The translations under genes were made by a program, and so were the position numbers. The notes below the pieces were generated by a model. The model saw only the letters and a list, made by a program, of their open reading frames with translations. It was not told the DNA's origin and searched no databases. A DNA stretch of 64,000 bases from Marisediminitalea oceani (GTDB lineage Bacteria; Pseudomonadota; Gammaproteobacteria; Enterobacterales; Alteromonadaceae): positions 1 to 64,000 of the forward strand of contig NZ_RCUA01000038.1 of NCBI RefSeq assembly GCF_003731635.1. Reading direction: 5' to 3'. This document shows, piece after piece, positions 32,999 through 45,142 of this stretch; the first letter of the stretch is position 1, and each line of letters opens with the position of its first letter.

Positions 32999-35353
32999 CT
33001 ACCAGTTAGTCAGCCGGTTATAGTCCAGGTAACCAAACTCCAGTGGATAGGTTTTGCTGTACCACTGATGAATGGTATCGCTGACCTGCCAGAAATCGGT
33101 GGCAGTGCGTCGTACGCCGAATGTTTCATATAGTCGCTGCAGGTCGGCCTCGTTTTGCAAACCGGCAATGTGCTCACTAAAGGCGGGCAACTGTTGTTCG
33201 CTCAGGTGAAAAATGGCATTGGGGTGTGAGGTGGCAAAACCATAAGCCAGGGTTAGTGTATCTTCTTCCGGCAGGCGTCTGGCATCCTCAGCAATAATAT
33301 GCGAGATATTGGTATAGGCGTTATTGCTTAGCAACGTATAGACATGCTTAACCTCGCCGCTTTCATCTTCTACCAGCACGATACTGCTCTGTGGCAACAA
33401 CGAGGCCGGAATGCCGTTGGTCGCCGTAATACGCTCCAGCGCGGTTAAACTGGTATCGTCGGTGAAGCCGTTAGACAGCTCATGACGCGGGCTCAGCACA
33501 TCGGCGAGGTGGTGTTTTACCCGCTGATATAATTCATTGAGAGGCTCTTCGGTGTTGAATGTCATGGCAGTTTCGCCACTTAGCTGGTGGCCATCGGCAA
33601 CATATTTCTCCACCGGGCTAACCACGCCCCGATACCATTTATCCCACACCGTCTGGCGGGTTTGCGCCGGCAACAACGAAAGAAAATTAAACTCCCCTTC
33701 CATCCGCAAAAAGTCCATGTAGATACGGCTGTTAAGCTGGTGGCCGACATTGCCGTACACATCATAGCCCGCCACCAGTAAGTAGTGAATGCGCTCAAAC
33801 AGCGGGTAAGTAATGATCCATGCTGTTTGTGGGCGCTCACCCACTAAGCCTTTTACTACGGTGGCGGCATCGTAATGGCGCAAAATCGTCAGGCCAGCAT
33901 TTTCATTTTCACCGTCGCCCTGCCAGATGACGTCTAAATCGAGAGGCACTTCGTCCTGGGCGTGCTGCGCAATATACTGACTGCGGGCTTCCAGATATTG
34001 ACGCTCCTGCCTGGCGTACTTTATCCAGTTGGTGGGCATGGCGTTAGATTGTTCTTCGGCGGGCATGCTGATGGTATTTCGCGCGTCGCGTAAAAATGCA
34101 TCCTGATGCTCCAGAATGTCACTGGACGGATTTAAAAACATCACCCAGAAATGATCGTTGATTACGTTAAGGGCAATTTGACCACGACAAACCGGCCCCT
34201 TAATAAATTGCATAATGGTGTACTGAGCTTCGTCAATCATAAACCGGTAACGCGACGATACCGGGATTTGAGCAAACGCCACAAACGGATTGGAAGCAAC
34301 TTCCGGCGCGTAGCCGGGTAACTCTGAAACCTCATATTCGGGTTCAATAAACCAGCCCTGCCATTTTTCCATGCGGACTTCGTCGAGCTTAATGGGCATA
34401 TGTAACTTGCTGACGATGGTGTTTTTCACCGGCATAAAACGGTAGTAAACCCGCTGATTAGTATTGCTGTCCTGCTCGGAGAAAGGTGAGCTGAAAGGAC
34501 GCCTTGTTGCCAGTGGTGTAAAGGGCTCGCCCGGCGGTGTCAGTGCTCGTTGTAAGGAGTAAAAGCGGGTGTTGCCCTGTTTATCCTCAAAATAGATGTG
34601 CGCAATAAACAAATGCTCATAAAAGTAGCGACTGACCAGCTGATGTTTGTAAGAGTCCTGATTGAGAAAAGCTTCCCACCTGGCTATTCCTTGCTGATCT
34701 GAAGCCGGCACCGGAGCAGGTTCCGACGCGGGTGCGCCTGCCTGTAGCCAAGCCATGATTTGTTCATGTTCCTTCTGAGCAATGGCCGGTAAACCATAAG
34801 GCATACCCCACTGCGGATGATCCTTCTGATATGCGGGGAATTCATCAACCGTCGGGCACTGCATCTCACGGTTAATATCAAACTCAAAATTGTCGCCAAG
34901 GGGTTCGTTAGTGTTAGTAGGATGGGACTGCTTTAGCGCCAGCATGGAGGCCAGCACGCTATTATTGAGCTGGTTATTAAACTCGCTGATTTCGTCGAGT
35001 ACAGGATAAAAGTCTTTGCCACGCCATTCTCCCGGGCTTTGCGCATCGATAAATAAGCGGCTTGGGCTGTCGGCCAGCAGACGATCGCCATGATAGACCG
35101 GTGCTTTATTGGCACCGCGGGTGATGCCTTCGTAGCTGCCAAGTTTTAACTGGCAGGGCGCATCGTAGCAGGCGTGACACACCACACAACGCTTGTCGAG
35201 GATAGGCTGTATAGTCTGGCTGAAGGTATTGTCCGGATCAGTAGGCGGATTATCGTAGGGAGAGGTCACACTTTCCTGTTCGATGATGGCCGGAGTGCAG
35301 CCAATCGCGCAGGCTATCAGCAACAGGCAGGTTATTTTTATGAGTTTTGACAT
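32999..35353 (-). CDS. cti: Fatty acid cis/trans isomerase
   Basis: A 784-residue periplasmic enzyme that converts cis to trans double bonds in membrane phospholipids under solvent or heat stress, stiffening the membrane. The N-terminus MSKLIKITCLLLIACAIGCT has a signal peptide with a lipobox-like end. A haem c motif CVVCH (Cys56-Cys59-His60) follows, as in all Cti. The long C-terminal region (GVVSPVEKYVADGHQLSGET and HIIAEDARRLPEEDTLT) is also Cti-like. It is a lone gene, divergent from the metal block. Confidence 0.9.
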   Translation of the reverse strand: MSKLIKITCLLLIACAIGCTPAIIEQESVTSPYDNPPTDPDNTFSQTIQPILDKRCVVCHACYDAPCQLKLGSYEGITRGANKAPVYHGDRLLADSPSRLFIDAQSPGEWRGKDFYPVLDEISEFNNQLNNSVLASMLALKQSHPTNTNEPLGDNFEFDINREMQCPTVDEFPAYQKDHPQWGMPYGLPAIAQKEHEQIMAWLQAGAPASEPAPVPASDQQGIARWEAFLNQDSYKHQLVSRYFYEHLFIAHIYFEDKQGNTRFYSLQRALTPPGEPFTPLATRRPFSSPFSEQDSNTNQRVYYRFMPVKNTIVSKLHMPIKLDEVRMEKWQGWFIEPEYEVSELPGYAPEVASNPFVAFAQIPVSSRYRFMIDEAQYTIMQFIKGPVCRGQIALNVINDHFWVMFLNPSSDILEHQDAFLRDARNTISMPAEEQSNAMPTNWIKYARQERQYLEARSQYIAQHAQDEVPLDLDVIWQGDGENENAGLTILRHYDAATVVKGLVGERPQTAWIITYPLFERIHYLLVAGYDVYGNVGHQLNSRIYMDFLRMEGEFNFLSLLPAQTRQTVWDKWYRGVVSPVEKYVADGHQLSGETAMTFNTEEPLNELYQRVKHHLADVLSPRHELSNGFTDDTSLTALERITATNGIPASLLPQSSIVLVEDESGEVKHVYTLLSNNAYTNISHIIAEDARRLPEEDTLTLAYGFATSHPNAIFHLSEQQLPAFSEHIAGLQNEADLQRLYETFGVRRTATDFWQVSDTIHQWYSKTYPLEFGYLDYNRLTNW

Positions 35354-35673
35354 GCAACGTATCTCACCACGATTTAACTACCGCACCGATAATAACTGGT
35401 TTTAGGTCATTATACCCGTGCAACCTTTATATGCCTTATTAAGGTTGGCTAACCATAAGGAAGTACAGCGCTTTTCGGCCTGCTACACCACAGTAAATAC
35501 GCTTAATGACAAATTTTTAAAGTTTTATTCTGTTTGGCAGGCCACTTACAACCAGTTCTGCCAGCATAATGCCTTACACTATTACCCATTCGTTCATTTG
35601 TTTATGTTAAAAACCGATTGCCTGTCGGTTTTCATTTTGCGAGCATGTGTTAAAAGTGTTCAGAGGCAATAAA
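35354..35673. other. Divergent intergenic region before the metal block
   Basis: About 320 bases between cti and the first BlaI-type gene. Its right end holds a palindrome (35610-35632). An 84-codon rightward frame at 35418-35672 is not supported: no Shine-Dalgarno and no family. Promoters of both directions must lie here, but none is near-consensus. Confidence 0.5.
35610..35632. promoter_or_regulatory. Palindrome, copy 1, upstream of the first BlaI-type gene
   Basis: AAAACCGA-TTGCCTG-TCGGTTTT: perfect 8-bp arms with a 7-base centre, 41 bases before the regulator start. The same design recurs at 36146-36172 and, imperfectly, at 43321-43343. It may be an operator for the BlaI-type repressors or a terminator-like hairpin. 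Confidence 0.5.
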
Positions 35674-36057
35674 ATGCAATTCGGTGATTTAGAAAAACTA
35701 GTTCTTAAGTATCTTTGGCAAACATCGGAGGCAGATGTTAAACAGGTGCATCGCGTGGTAAGTCAGACACGTCAAAGTTCGCTTAATACAGTACAAAGTG
35801 CGTTAGAGAGGTTATTCAAAAAGGGTGTTTTAAGTAGGCGAAAGCACGGGCATGCTTACCTTTACCAACCCAAAGTCGACCGTGAAGGGCTGATAAATAA
35901 GTTGATCAGTAATGTTACCAGTGACTTTATTGAAGAAGGTGAAAATAGCCTTATCGCTGCGTTTGGATCAGTGTCGGCGAGTTTGGATGACAACGAGCTA
36001 GATGCGCTCGAGCAGCTCATTGAGCAACAGCGCTCGTTACGTAATCATAAAAAATAA
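35674..36057 (+). CDS. BlaI/MecI/CopY-family repressor (first copy)
   Basis: A 127-residue penicillinase-repressor-type winged-helix protein: MQFGDLEKLVLKYLWQTSEA, the recognition region SSLNTVQSALERLFKKGVLSRRKHG, and a C-terminal dimerisation helix (LDDNELDALEQLIEQQRSLR). Family members repress beta-lactamase or copper-export genes and are inactivated by proteolysis or metal. ATG 35674 is supported by GAGG about 10 bases upstream. It is the first gene of the metal block, 58 bases before the outer-membrane component, and has a paralogue at 41937. Confidence 0.87.
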   Translation: MQFGDLEKLVLKYLWQTSEADVKQVHRVVSQTRQSSLNTVQSALERLFKKGVLSRRKHGHAYLYQPKVDREGLINKLISNVTSDFIEEGENSLIAAFGSVSASLDDNELDALEQLIEQQRSLRNHKK

Positions 36058-36115
36058 CCTGTTAAGCATGACCTCAGGTTCAGTCGAATTTAGCTGTTAA
36101 CGAATAAGGTAAGTA

Positions 36116-37399
36116 ATGAAAAAAATTCCACAGCGAAAACTATGTAAAAAACCGATTGCTGGTCGGTTTTTTGCCGGGGTGATCGGATGCTTGGTTAGCC
36201 TGTCTGTATTCGCAGCAGAGGGCCTGCCGTCAGCATCATTATCCATGAGTGACGTGTTAACTCTCACGATGAATAATCATGCTGACTTAAAAGCACTGGT
36301 GAAGCAACAGGATGTGTTGCAGGGACGCATCAGACAAGCTGCTACCGCACAACGACCGCAAATTGGTCTGATGGTAGAAGACGCGATGGGAAGCGGCGAT
36401 TACAGCGGGCTGAAAAGTATGCAAACAACGCTGACTTTCTCCTGGCTACTGGAACAGGCACAAATTGATAGTCGCGTGAAAGCCATCGAAAGCGAAGCTG
36501 AGCAGTTACAGATCGACAAACAAATTAAAGCGCTGGATTTGGCCGCTTTAGCAGCCCGTCAATTTATTGAAGTACTGATTAAAACTGAACGCCTGACCCT
36601 TAATAAGCTCGCCGTAGAACAAGCCAAAGACGTGTTAAGCGCTATTAATGAACGGATCGCAGCAGGTAAAGGCTCGGCGATCGAACGCAAACTGGGAGAG
36701 GCTGAACTTGTCAGACGTGAACTGGCGGTAGAAGACTTAATACATGAGATTCAGGCGTCGAAGTATCAGCTAAGTGCGCTGTGGGGCCAACCAGATACAA
36801 ATTTCCAGCTAGCAGGTGATTTACTCGATGTGCCAGTCATACCTGCCGCTCAGCCCTATGTAGATACATTAAAACGTAATCCCAGCGTAAAACGTTTTGC
36901 TACGGCTCAGCGTATCGCGCAATCGCAAATTGAACGGGCCCGTATCGAAGCTCGTCCCCAATGGCAATTATCAGCTGGTGTGAGACGATATGAAACCACT
37001 GACGATTTTGGCTTTGTTGCCGGCATTACCATTCCCTGGGGCAACGCCGATTACAACGCCGGTACTATCGCCGCCTTACAAGCGCAGCAGGAGGTGCTTA
37101 ACAGTCAGCAGGCTTCCTTAATGCAACAGCTTGATGCTCAACTGTTTGTGTTGCTTCAGGAAATGAAGCACTCAATGCATGTTATTGAAAAAGTTGATAA
37201 CAGTATCGTCCCCACTCTCGAATCAGCGCTTTCGGAAGCCAGGAAAGCGTTTGAGCTTGGTCAGTTAAGTTACAACCAGTGGAGTGATGTACGCCATGAA
37301 TTACTCAGTGCGCAGTCACAGTTACTGGATGCTTATCAGAGCCTGCACCTACAGCATATCGAAATTCAGCGCCTCACCGGCACTTCGCTTTCCCAATGA
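36116..37399 (+). CDS. czcC: TolC/CzcC-family outer-membrane efflux protein
   Basis: A 427-residue outer-membrane channel of the CzcC branch. After a signal region (residues about 1-33, ending SLSVFAAEG) the two coiled-coil repeats follow (LTMNNHADLKALVKQQD, LTFSWLLEQAQIDSRVKAIE, LQHIEIQRLTGTSL). ATG 36116 has AAGG about 8 bases upstream; a GTG at 36179 would give a shorter signal. The N-terminal codons carry palindrome copy 2. Together with the next two genes it forms a tripartite metal exporter. Confidence 0.88.
   Translation: MKKIPQRKLCKKPIAGRFFAGVIGCLVSLSVFAAEGLPSASLSMSDVLTLTMNNHADLKALVKQQDVLQGRIRQAATAQRPQIGLMVEDAMGSGDYSGLKSMQTTLTFSWLLEQAQIDSRVKAIESEAEQLQIDKQIKALDLAALAARQFIEVLIKTERLTLNKLAVEQAKDVLSAINERIAAGKGSAIERKLGEAELVRRELAVEDLIHEIQASKYQLSALWGQPDTNFQLAGDLLDVPVIPAAQPYVDTLKRNPSVKRFATAQRIAQSQIERARIEARPQWQLSAGVRRYETTDDFGFVAGITIPWGNADYNAGTIAALQAQQEVLNSQQASLMQQLDAQLFVLLQEMKHSMHVIEKVDNSIVPTLESALSEARKAFELGQLSYNQWSDVRHELLSAQSQLLDAYQSLHLQHIEIQRLTGTSLSQ
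36146..36172. promoter_or_regulatory. Palindrome, copy 2, inside the 5' coding region of the czcC-type gene
   Basis: AAAAAACCGA-TTGCTGG-TCGGTTTTTT: perfect 10-bp arms with a 7-base centre, in codons 11-19 of the outer-membrane gene. It shares half-site and centre length with 35610-35632. It has the form of a terminator or an operator; being inside a coding region, it could act as an attenuator. Confidence 0.5.
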
Positions 37400-38646
37400 G
37401 ACCAACTATGAAGAACAATAAACTATTATCATCGTTAAGCCTCGCACTCATGCTGTGCTGGGGACTTCCAGTATCGAGTGCCGTTGCCTCATCTGCTCCG
37501 GCAGAAGCTGCCCAGGAAGAGCCTGAAAAAGGACCGCATCGCGGCAGAATGCTGCGCGAAGAGGAGTTTGCCATAGAGCTGGCCATTTTTGAAACTGGTG
37601 TACCGCCAGAGTTTCGGGTTTGGGCAACCAGTAATGGTACGCCGGTAAATCCCCGGCAGGTCGAACTTAACGTTAAACTCACCCGTTTGGGTGATGTAGT
37701 GGATGATATTCATTTTCGTGCCCAGGGGGATTTTTTACGTGGTGACATGGTCATTTATGAACCCCATTCGTTTTATGTGACGGTTACTGCACGTCATAAC
37801 GGCAAGTCTTATCGCTGGGAATATGACAATTACGAAGGGCGAACCACCATTGAACAAGCAGTGGCGGATGCAATGGAAATCGAAACGGAATTTGCCGGAG
37901 CAGCAACATTGCATCAGTCGATACCGGCGTATGGCTCACTGTCGCTCCCGCCCGGCGCCATAACAAACATAAGCGCTCGCTTTGACGGTGAAATACAACG
38001 CCGCCATGTGTCACTCGGTGACAAGGTAAGCAAAGGACAAACCTTATTTACAGTAGAGAGTAACGAGAGTTTAAAACCCTACACAATTAAAGCGCCCACC
38101 AGTGGTGTGGTTACCGCTCAACAAGCTAATACTGGTGAACAAACTCAGGGGCGTACCTTGTTAACACTTACTGCTACCGATAAATACAACGCTCGTCTGG
38201 CGGTATATCCCGCGGATTATAACAAGGTCAGTATCGGTAGTGATGTCACCCTTGAGATAGAAGGTGCCGAGCAACCGGTTAGTAGCATCGTGTCATTTAT
38301 TGAACCCAATGTTCGCGATGATCAAGCGCGTATTGTATGGGTTGAAGTGGCCGATCCGGATCGCCGTTTAACCACCGGTAGTTTTGTTAAAGCCCGTATC
38401 AATGTCGCCAATATTGATGTGCCGCTGGCGGTTAAAAAAGTTGGATTACAGGGCTTTCGTGATTTCACTGTCGTGTATGCCAAAGTGGGTGAGCAGTACG
38501 AAGTTCGTATGCTCGAACTTGGTCGCGAGGGTGGTGAGTGGATAGAGGTGCTTGGCGGACTTGAGCCGGGTACTGAATACGTCACAGAAAACAGTTTCAT
38601 TCTTAAAGCCGACATTGAAAAGTCCGGCGCTTCTCACGACCACTAG
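37396..38646 (+). CDS. czcB: CzcB-type RND periplasmic adaptor
   Basis: A 416-residue membrane-fusion protein. The signal peptide ends near CWGLPVSSAVA. An N-terminal domain typical of CzcB (GPHRGRMLREEEFAIELAIF) comes before the lipoyl/barrel-sandwich halves (ISARFDGEIQRRHVSLGDKV and TIKAPTSGVVTAQQANTGEQ) and the membrane-proximal domain. The stop of czcC overlaps ATG 37396; a second ATG at 37408 fits the signal peptide better. It links the RND pump to the outer-membrane channel. Confidence 0.88.
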   Translation: MRPTMKNNKLLSSLSLALMLCWGLPVSSAVASSAPAEAAQEEPEKGPHRGRMLREEEFAIELAIFETGVPPEFRVWATSNGTPVNPRQVELNVKLTRLGDVVDDIHFRAQGDFLRGDMVIYEPHSFYVTVTARHNGKSYRWEYDNYEGRTTIEQAVADAMEIETEFAGAATLHQSIPAYGSLSLPPGAITNISARFDGEIQRRHVSLGDKVSKGQTLFTVESNESLKPYTIKAPTSGVVTAQQANTGEQTQGRTLLTLTATDKYNARLAVYPADYNKVSIGSDVTLEIEGAEQPVSSIVSFIEPNVRDDQARIVWVEVADPDRRLTTGSFVKARINVANIDVPLAVKKVGLQGFRDFTVVYAKVGEQYEVRMLELGREGGEWIEVLGGLEPGTEYVTENSFILKADIEKSGASHDH

Positions 38647-38653
38647 GAGCTGA

Positions 38654-41785
<3,132 letters not shown>

Positions 41786-41936
41786 TTGGTCAAGCGAAAC
41801 GCGCGGCCGGGCCGCTCAGTAGTTAATGGTGCGGTTCGATTGCCTACAGCATTTTATGCTTAAAACAGATAGCAAAAAAGAAATTCAATGTTGCGCGGTT
41901 ATGCAAGACTAAGATTAGACACTAAGGAAACGTCTG

Positions 41937-42326
41937 ATGGTATTAGGTGACTTAGAGAAACAAGTACTGAATTATTTATGGCAACGGTCGCCTGCCGATG
42001 TCAAAACGGTATTTGCGGCACTCACCCGCAATAAAGGCGGTAACCTCAATACCATCCAGACAACGTTAGAGCGGTTATATAAAAAGAAACTACTCGACCG
42101 CCATAAACAGGGACACGCGTATTTTTATACACCGCGGGTAGAGCGCGAAAGTCTGATTGCGACGCTTATCGACAATGCAACACGTGACTTTACCGCAATG
42201 GATGAAAATGTATTTATTAATGCATTCCAATCATATTCAGGACAATTTGAAGAGCAGGAGCTTGATGCTCTGGAATCAATGATTCAGGCGCAACGTGAAC
42301 GGTTGCGTCAGAATAAGGAGCGCTGA
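41937..42326 (+). CDS. BlaI/MecI/CopY-family repressor (second copy)
   Basis: A 129-residue winged-helix repressor, paralogous to the one at 35674: MVLGDLEKQVLNYLWQRSPA, NLNTIQTTLERLYKKKLLDR and the C-terminal helix EEQELDALESMIQAQRERLR are equivalent segments. It is followed one base later by an M56-type peptidase gene, the classic blaI-blaR1 arrangement in which the peptidase triggers destruction of the repressor. A small dyad CTAA-GA-TTAG (41909-41918) is near its start. Confidence 0.88.
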   Translation: MVLGDLEKQVLNYLWQRSPADVKTVFAALTRNKGGNLNTIQTTLERLYKKKLLDRHKQGHAYFYTPRVERESLIATLIDNATRDFTAMDENVFINAFQSYSGQFEEQELDALESMIQAQRERLRQNKER

Positions 42327-42327
42327 A

Positions 42328-43284
42328 ATGTTTACTACAGCAATCTTCCTGAATGTGCTTAGCCTGGCAGTGGTGAGCGCATGGTTCACATTACTGCTGC
42401 AATGGCCGGTGAGTCGCGCTGTACTTCGCCGTATTCCCAATGTGCCAGCAGCCCTGCAGAAAACCCTGCTGACAGCTTGGGTAATGCTGCCGATCATTAT
42501 TGGCCTGTTTTGCAGTATTGCTTTTATTTTAAATGCCTTCACCGACGTGATGTGGGCACCGCTCGAAATGTTCATTCACTGGCATCACCTGTTCGAATTT
42601 GAATGGCTGACCTGGCATGGCGGTTTGCTAGGCGTTTGGTCAGTGGCAACAGTATGGATCCTGGCGCGTCATGTTTGGCTGGTGCGGGCGCACCGGGCGA
42701 GTTTGCAAAGCGCCTTAATGATGGCCGACGGCAGCGTTAAGCGCCACAGTGGCTATGAGTTTGTTTGTTTACAAACTGCCATGCCGCTGGCTTTTACTGC
42801 TGGTATGTTAAGGCCGCAGGTGTATTTATCTCAGGGCCTGTTGGAGCGTTTCGATGATGCTCAGCTGCAATGTATTCTTGCTCATGAGGCAGCGCATCAG
42901 CGCCAGCGTGACCCACTACAAAAATGGCTGTTTAGTCTGGCCAGTGCTTATTATCCGACCTCGCTACGCCGGACACTGCGCAATGCCTTTGATCTTGCAT
43001 CTGAATTACAAGCTGATAGTCGGGCAGGACGTGAAACCGGTGCGCTGAATGTGGCTTCCGCGCTGGTCGCTTTTGGTAAATCAGAGCGCCAGTGGCAAAT
43101 GCCCCTGGCAGTATCCTTTGGTCAGGACTTTGTGTCCCAGCGGGTTCGCTTTCTGATTGAACCTGCAACATTCAATATGACTATTCCGGCCACAATTGGT
43201 CTGGTCGCACTGGCAGTGCTTACTGCTAATCTGCTGTCCATGGACAGCCTGCATCATTATATCGAACTCATTTTAGAACGTTAA
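42328..43284 (+). CDS. M56-family (BlaR1/MecR1-like) membrane metallopeptidase, no sensor domain
   Basis: A 318-residue polytopic membrane protein with hydrophobic segments near residues 5-27, 45-70, 95-115 and 285-310. The zinc peptidase motif is LAHEAAHQRQRD (first His is residue 186). In BlaR1/MecR1 a beta-lactam-binding domain of about 250 residues follows the last helix; here the protein ends just after it, so any signal would have to be sensed by the membrane or short loops. It follows the BlaI-type gene by one base with AAGGAG before its start. It should cleave or trigger loss of the repressor. Confidence 0.85.
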   Translation: MFTTAIFLNVLSLAVVSAWFTLLLQWPVSRAVLRRIPNVPAALQKTLLTAWVMLPIIIGLFCSIAFILNAFTDVMWAPLEMFIHWHHLFEFEWLTWHGGLLGVWSVATVWILARHVWLVRAHRASLQSALMMADGSVKRHSGYEFVCLQTAMPLAFTAGMLRPQVYLSQGLLERFDDAQLQCILAHEAAHQRQRDPLQKWLFSLASAYYPTSLRRTLRNAFDLASELQADSRAGRETGALNVASALVAFGKSERQWQMPLAVSFGQDFVSQRVRFLIEPATFNMTIPATIGLVALAVLTANLLSMDSLHHYIELILER

Positions 43285-43320
43285 TTAGTGTTAAAGCGCA
43301 TGGCCGATTGGAGCGCTTTA

Positions 43321-43343
43321 AAAACCGACCGGCGATAGGTTTT
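43321..43343. promoter_or_regulatory. Palindrome, copy 3 (imperfect), before the metal-handling cassette
   Basis: AAAACCGA-CCGGCGA-TAGGTTTT has the same 8-7-8 layout as copies 1 and 2, with one mismatched pair. It lies between the M56 gene and the rest of the cassette. A further inverted repeat TTAAAGCGC/GCGCTTTAA (43291-43321) is beside it. Confidence 0.4.
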
Positions 43344-43493
43344 ATGATTTTTGAGCGATCCCAAAGTAAATATTAACGCAGCGTTTAATGTTTTTTAGGA
43401 GAAAAAATTCGGTGCTTTGTGTCAGTTATTCAAGCGCAAAGAGTCGTTTCTGCTCACCACCTTTAAGTATTATTTTTGTAACAGGAGAGTCCT

Positions 43494-43874
43494 ATGCGTA
43501 AACCACATTATTTATTATTGCTAGCTTCATTGCTAACCACACCATTGATGGCACCGCAGGTGTTAGCTCATGGAAATGACCACCCTCAGTATGGCGGCGA
43601 AGTAAAAGTAGTCGGTGAATACACCTTCGAAATGAAACAAGAAGCAGGCAAGGTCAGCATCTGGGTATTTTATGATGGAGAGCCTCTGGATGCGTCTGCA
43701 TTAGCGTTAAAGGTTAAGATTAAAGGTGAAAACCGTAAAGAGATGGTCGAAGTTCCCGCCGCTGAAGGCAATAAGTACGTAGGCGACTTAACCTTTAATC
43801 CTGGTGATAAGGTACTGGCAATGCTGACCCTTGAAGACGGCATATCTAAAATTGTTGCCAAGTATAAGCTGTAG
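43494..43874 (+). CDS. Small secreted protein, possible metal-binding
   Basis: A 126-residue protein with a signal peptide ending APQVLA and a mature start HGNDHPQYGGEVKVVGEYTF with two histidines. This first part resembles the N-terminal domain seen in CzcB-type adaptors, so it may hold a metal in the periplasm. The remainder is a beta-rich domain (FYDGEPLDASALALKVKIKG). I do not recognise a specific family. It has AGGAGAG before the start and leads the metal-handling cassette. Confidence 0.6.
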   Translation: MRKPHYLLLLASLLTTPLMAPQVLAHGNDHPQYGGEVKVVGEYTFEMKQEAGKVSIWVFYDGEPLDASALALKVKIKGENRKEMVEVPAAEGNKYVGDLTFNPGDKVLAMLTLEDGISKIVAKYKL

Positions 43875-43883
43875 GTCAGACTT

Positions 43884-44573
43884 ATGCGTTGGATTAATCA
43901 AGCTCTGTTAACGTTTACACTCCTGCTGGTAGTGCCGTTTGCCGCCGCGCATGGCGTGGCTGATGGCGACCGTGCATTTCTGGAGTCGAGCACAGGGTTA
44001 CAGATTATCCCTTACATCTATTTAGGGGCGAAGCACATGGTCACCGGTTATGACCATTTATTGTTCCTGTTTGGGGTGATCTTCTTCCTGTACCGACTCA
44101 AAGATGTGGGGATTTACGTTACCTTATTTGCCTTAGGTCACAGTATTACCCTGTTGTTTGGTGTGTTGTCCGGTATTCATATCAATGCGTACATTATCGA
44201 CGCCATCATTGGCTTATCTGTGGCGTACAAGGCACTGGATAACATCGGCTTTTTTCCGCGTTTCTTTGGGTTTGACATCAACACCAAAGGGGCGGTGTTA
44301 GTCTTTGGCTTGTTTCATGGCTTTGGTCTGGCAACGAAATTACAGGATTTTACGCTATCCGAAGATGGTCTGGTGGGCAACATCATCTCATTTAATGTGG
44401 GTGTAGAAATGGGGCAGATGATTGCGCTGTTTGGCATGTTAATGCTGATTATTCTGCTTCGTAAAAGCCAACACTTTACCCGTTATGCCTTTGCTTCAAA
44501 TATGGCATTGGTAACGGCGGGCGTAACGCTGACTATCTTTCAACTTTCCGGATATATGTGGGGCACAGTATGA
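43884..44573 (+). CDS. HupE/UreJ-family membrane protein
   Basis: A 229-residue inner-membrane protein with a cleavable N-terminal signal (AAA before HGVADGDRAF). The HupE/UreJ core is present: LGAKHMVTGYDHLLFLFGVI, FALGHSITLLFG, and VLVFGLFHGFGLATKL with repeated histidines that would line a metal path. The family is linked to nickel or cobalt uptake, but in this setting, next to an efflux system, direction is open. Its stop overlaps the next start (ATGA). Confidence 0.85.
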   Translation: MRWINQALLTFTLLLVVPFAAAHGVADGDRAFLESSTGLQIIPYIYLGAKHMVTGYDHLLFLFGVIFFLYRLKDVGIYVTLFALGHSITLLFGVLSGIHINAYIIDAIIGLSVAYKALDNIGFFPRFFGFDINTKGAVLVFGLFHGFGLATKLQDFTLSEDGLVGNIISFNVGVEMGQMIALFGMLMLIILLRKSQHFTRYAFASNMALVTAGVTLTIFQLSGYMWGTV

Positions 44574-45127
44574 CTACCCAACAACACGTCGATGTATCGA
44601 ATCAACAAGTAATTAAAGGGCTGGGCATCGCCTCATTACTGGCAGTGGTTTTATCGGTAACTGTGGTATTGCCTGCTGAATATAATAAAGACTTTACCGG
44701 CATTGGCAGCCTGCTTGGGTTAACCAGTATGAAAACTGCTGTGGCAGGTGAAGAAATGCAAATTAGCTCTGGTGCCGATTTTATTCTGGCTAACAGCGAG
44801 GGCGAGTATGCAACCAAAACGCTGACTATTGAGATCCCGGAATATGAAGGTATTGAAGTCAAAGCGTTAATGGACGAAGGAAACGGAGTGAGCTTTACCT
44901 GGCAAACCGATGGTGCGCCACTGTATATGGATATGCATGGTGAAAAGCTCAATAGCGATGAATTTGAAAGTTATAAAAAAGCAAAAGCAATCGCCGGTGA
45001 TAACGGCATCTTCAAAGCGCCATTTAAGGGCACGCACGGCTGGTACTGGCAAAACATGTCGGAACAACCGGTTACTGTCACAGTAACCGTAGCCGGTTTT
45101 TATCATTCGCTTAAAACAAAAAACTAA
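44570..45127 (+). CDS. Transmembrane-anchored periplasmic protein
   Basis: A 185-residue protein with one N-terminal transmembrane helix (IASLLAVVLSVTVVLPAEYN) and a periplasmic domain (GADFILANSEGEYATKTLTI, VSFTWQTDGAPLYMDMHGEK, GTHGWYWQNMSEQPVTVTV). Histidine and methionine residues in MDMHGEK could bind metal. Proteins like this are annotated as transmembrane anchor proteins and travel with HupE and DUF4198 genes. ATG 44570 overlaps the HupE stop, so it is translationally coupled. Confidence 0.75.
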   Translation: MTTQQHVDVSNQQVIKGLGIASLLAVVLSVTVVLPAEYNKDFTGIGSLLGLTSMKTAVAGEEMQISSGADFILANSEGEYATKTLTIEIPEYEGIEVKALMDEGNGVSFTWQTDGAPLYMDMHGEKLNSDEFESYKKAKAIAGDNGIFKAPFKGTHGWYWQNMSEQPVTVTVTVAGFYHSLKTKN

Positions 45128-45142
45128 CTTGAGGAAACAACA

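Noticed and set aside
35418..35672. Rightward 84-codon frame before the metal block
   Set aside because: No ribosome site or family; it contains a palindrome and runs into the BlaI-type gene's own control region.
41786..41936. CTAA-GA-TTAG as a BlaI operator before the second repressor
   Set aside because: The dyad is only 4 bp per arm and could be chance; it is mentioned but not claimed as an operator.
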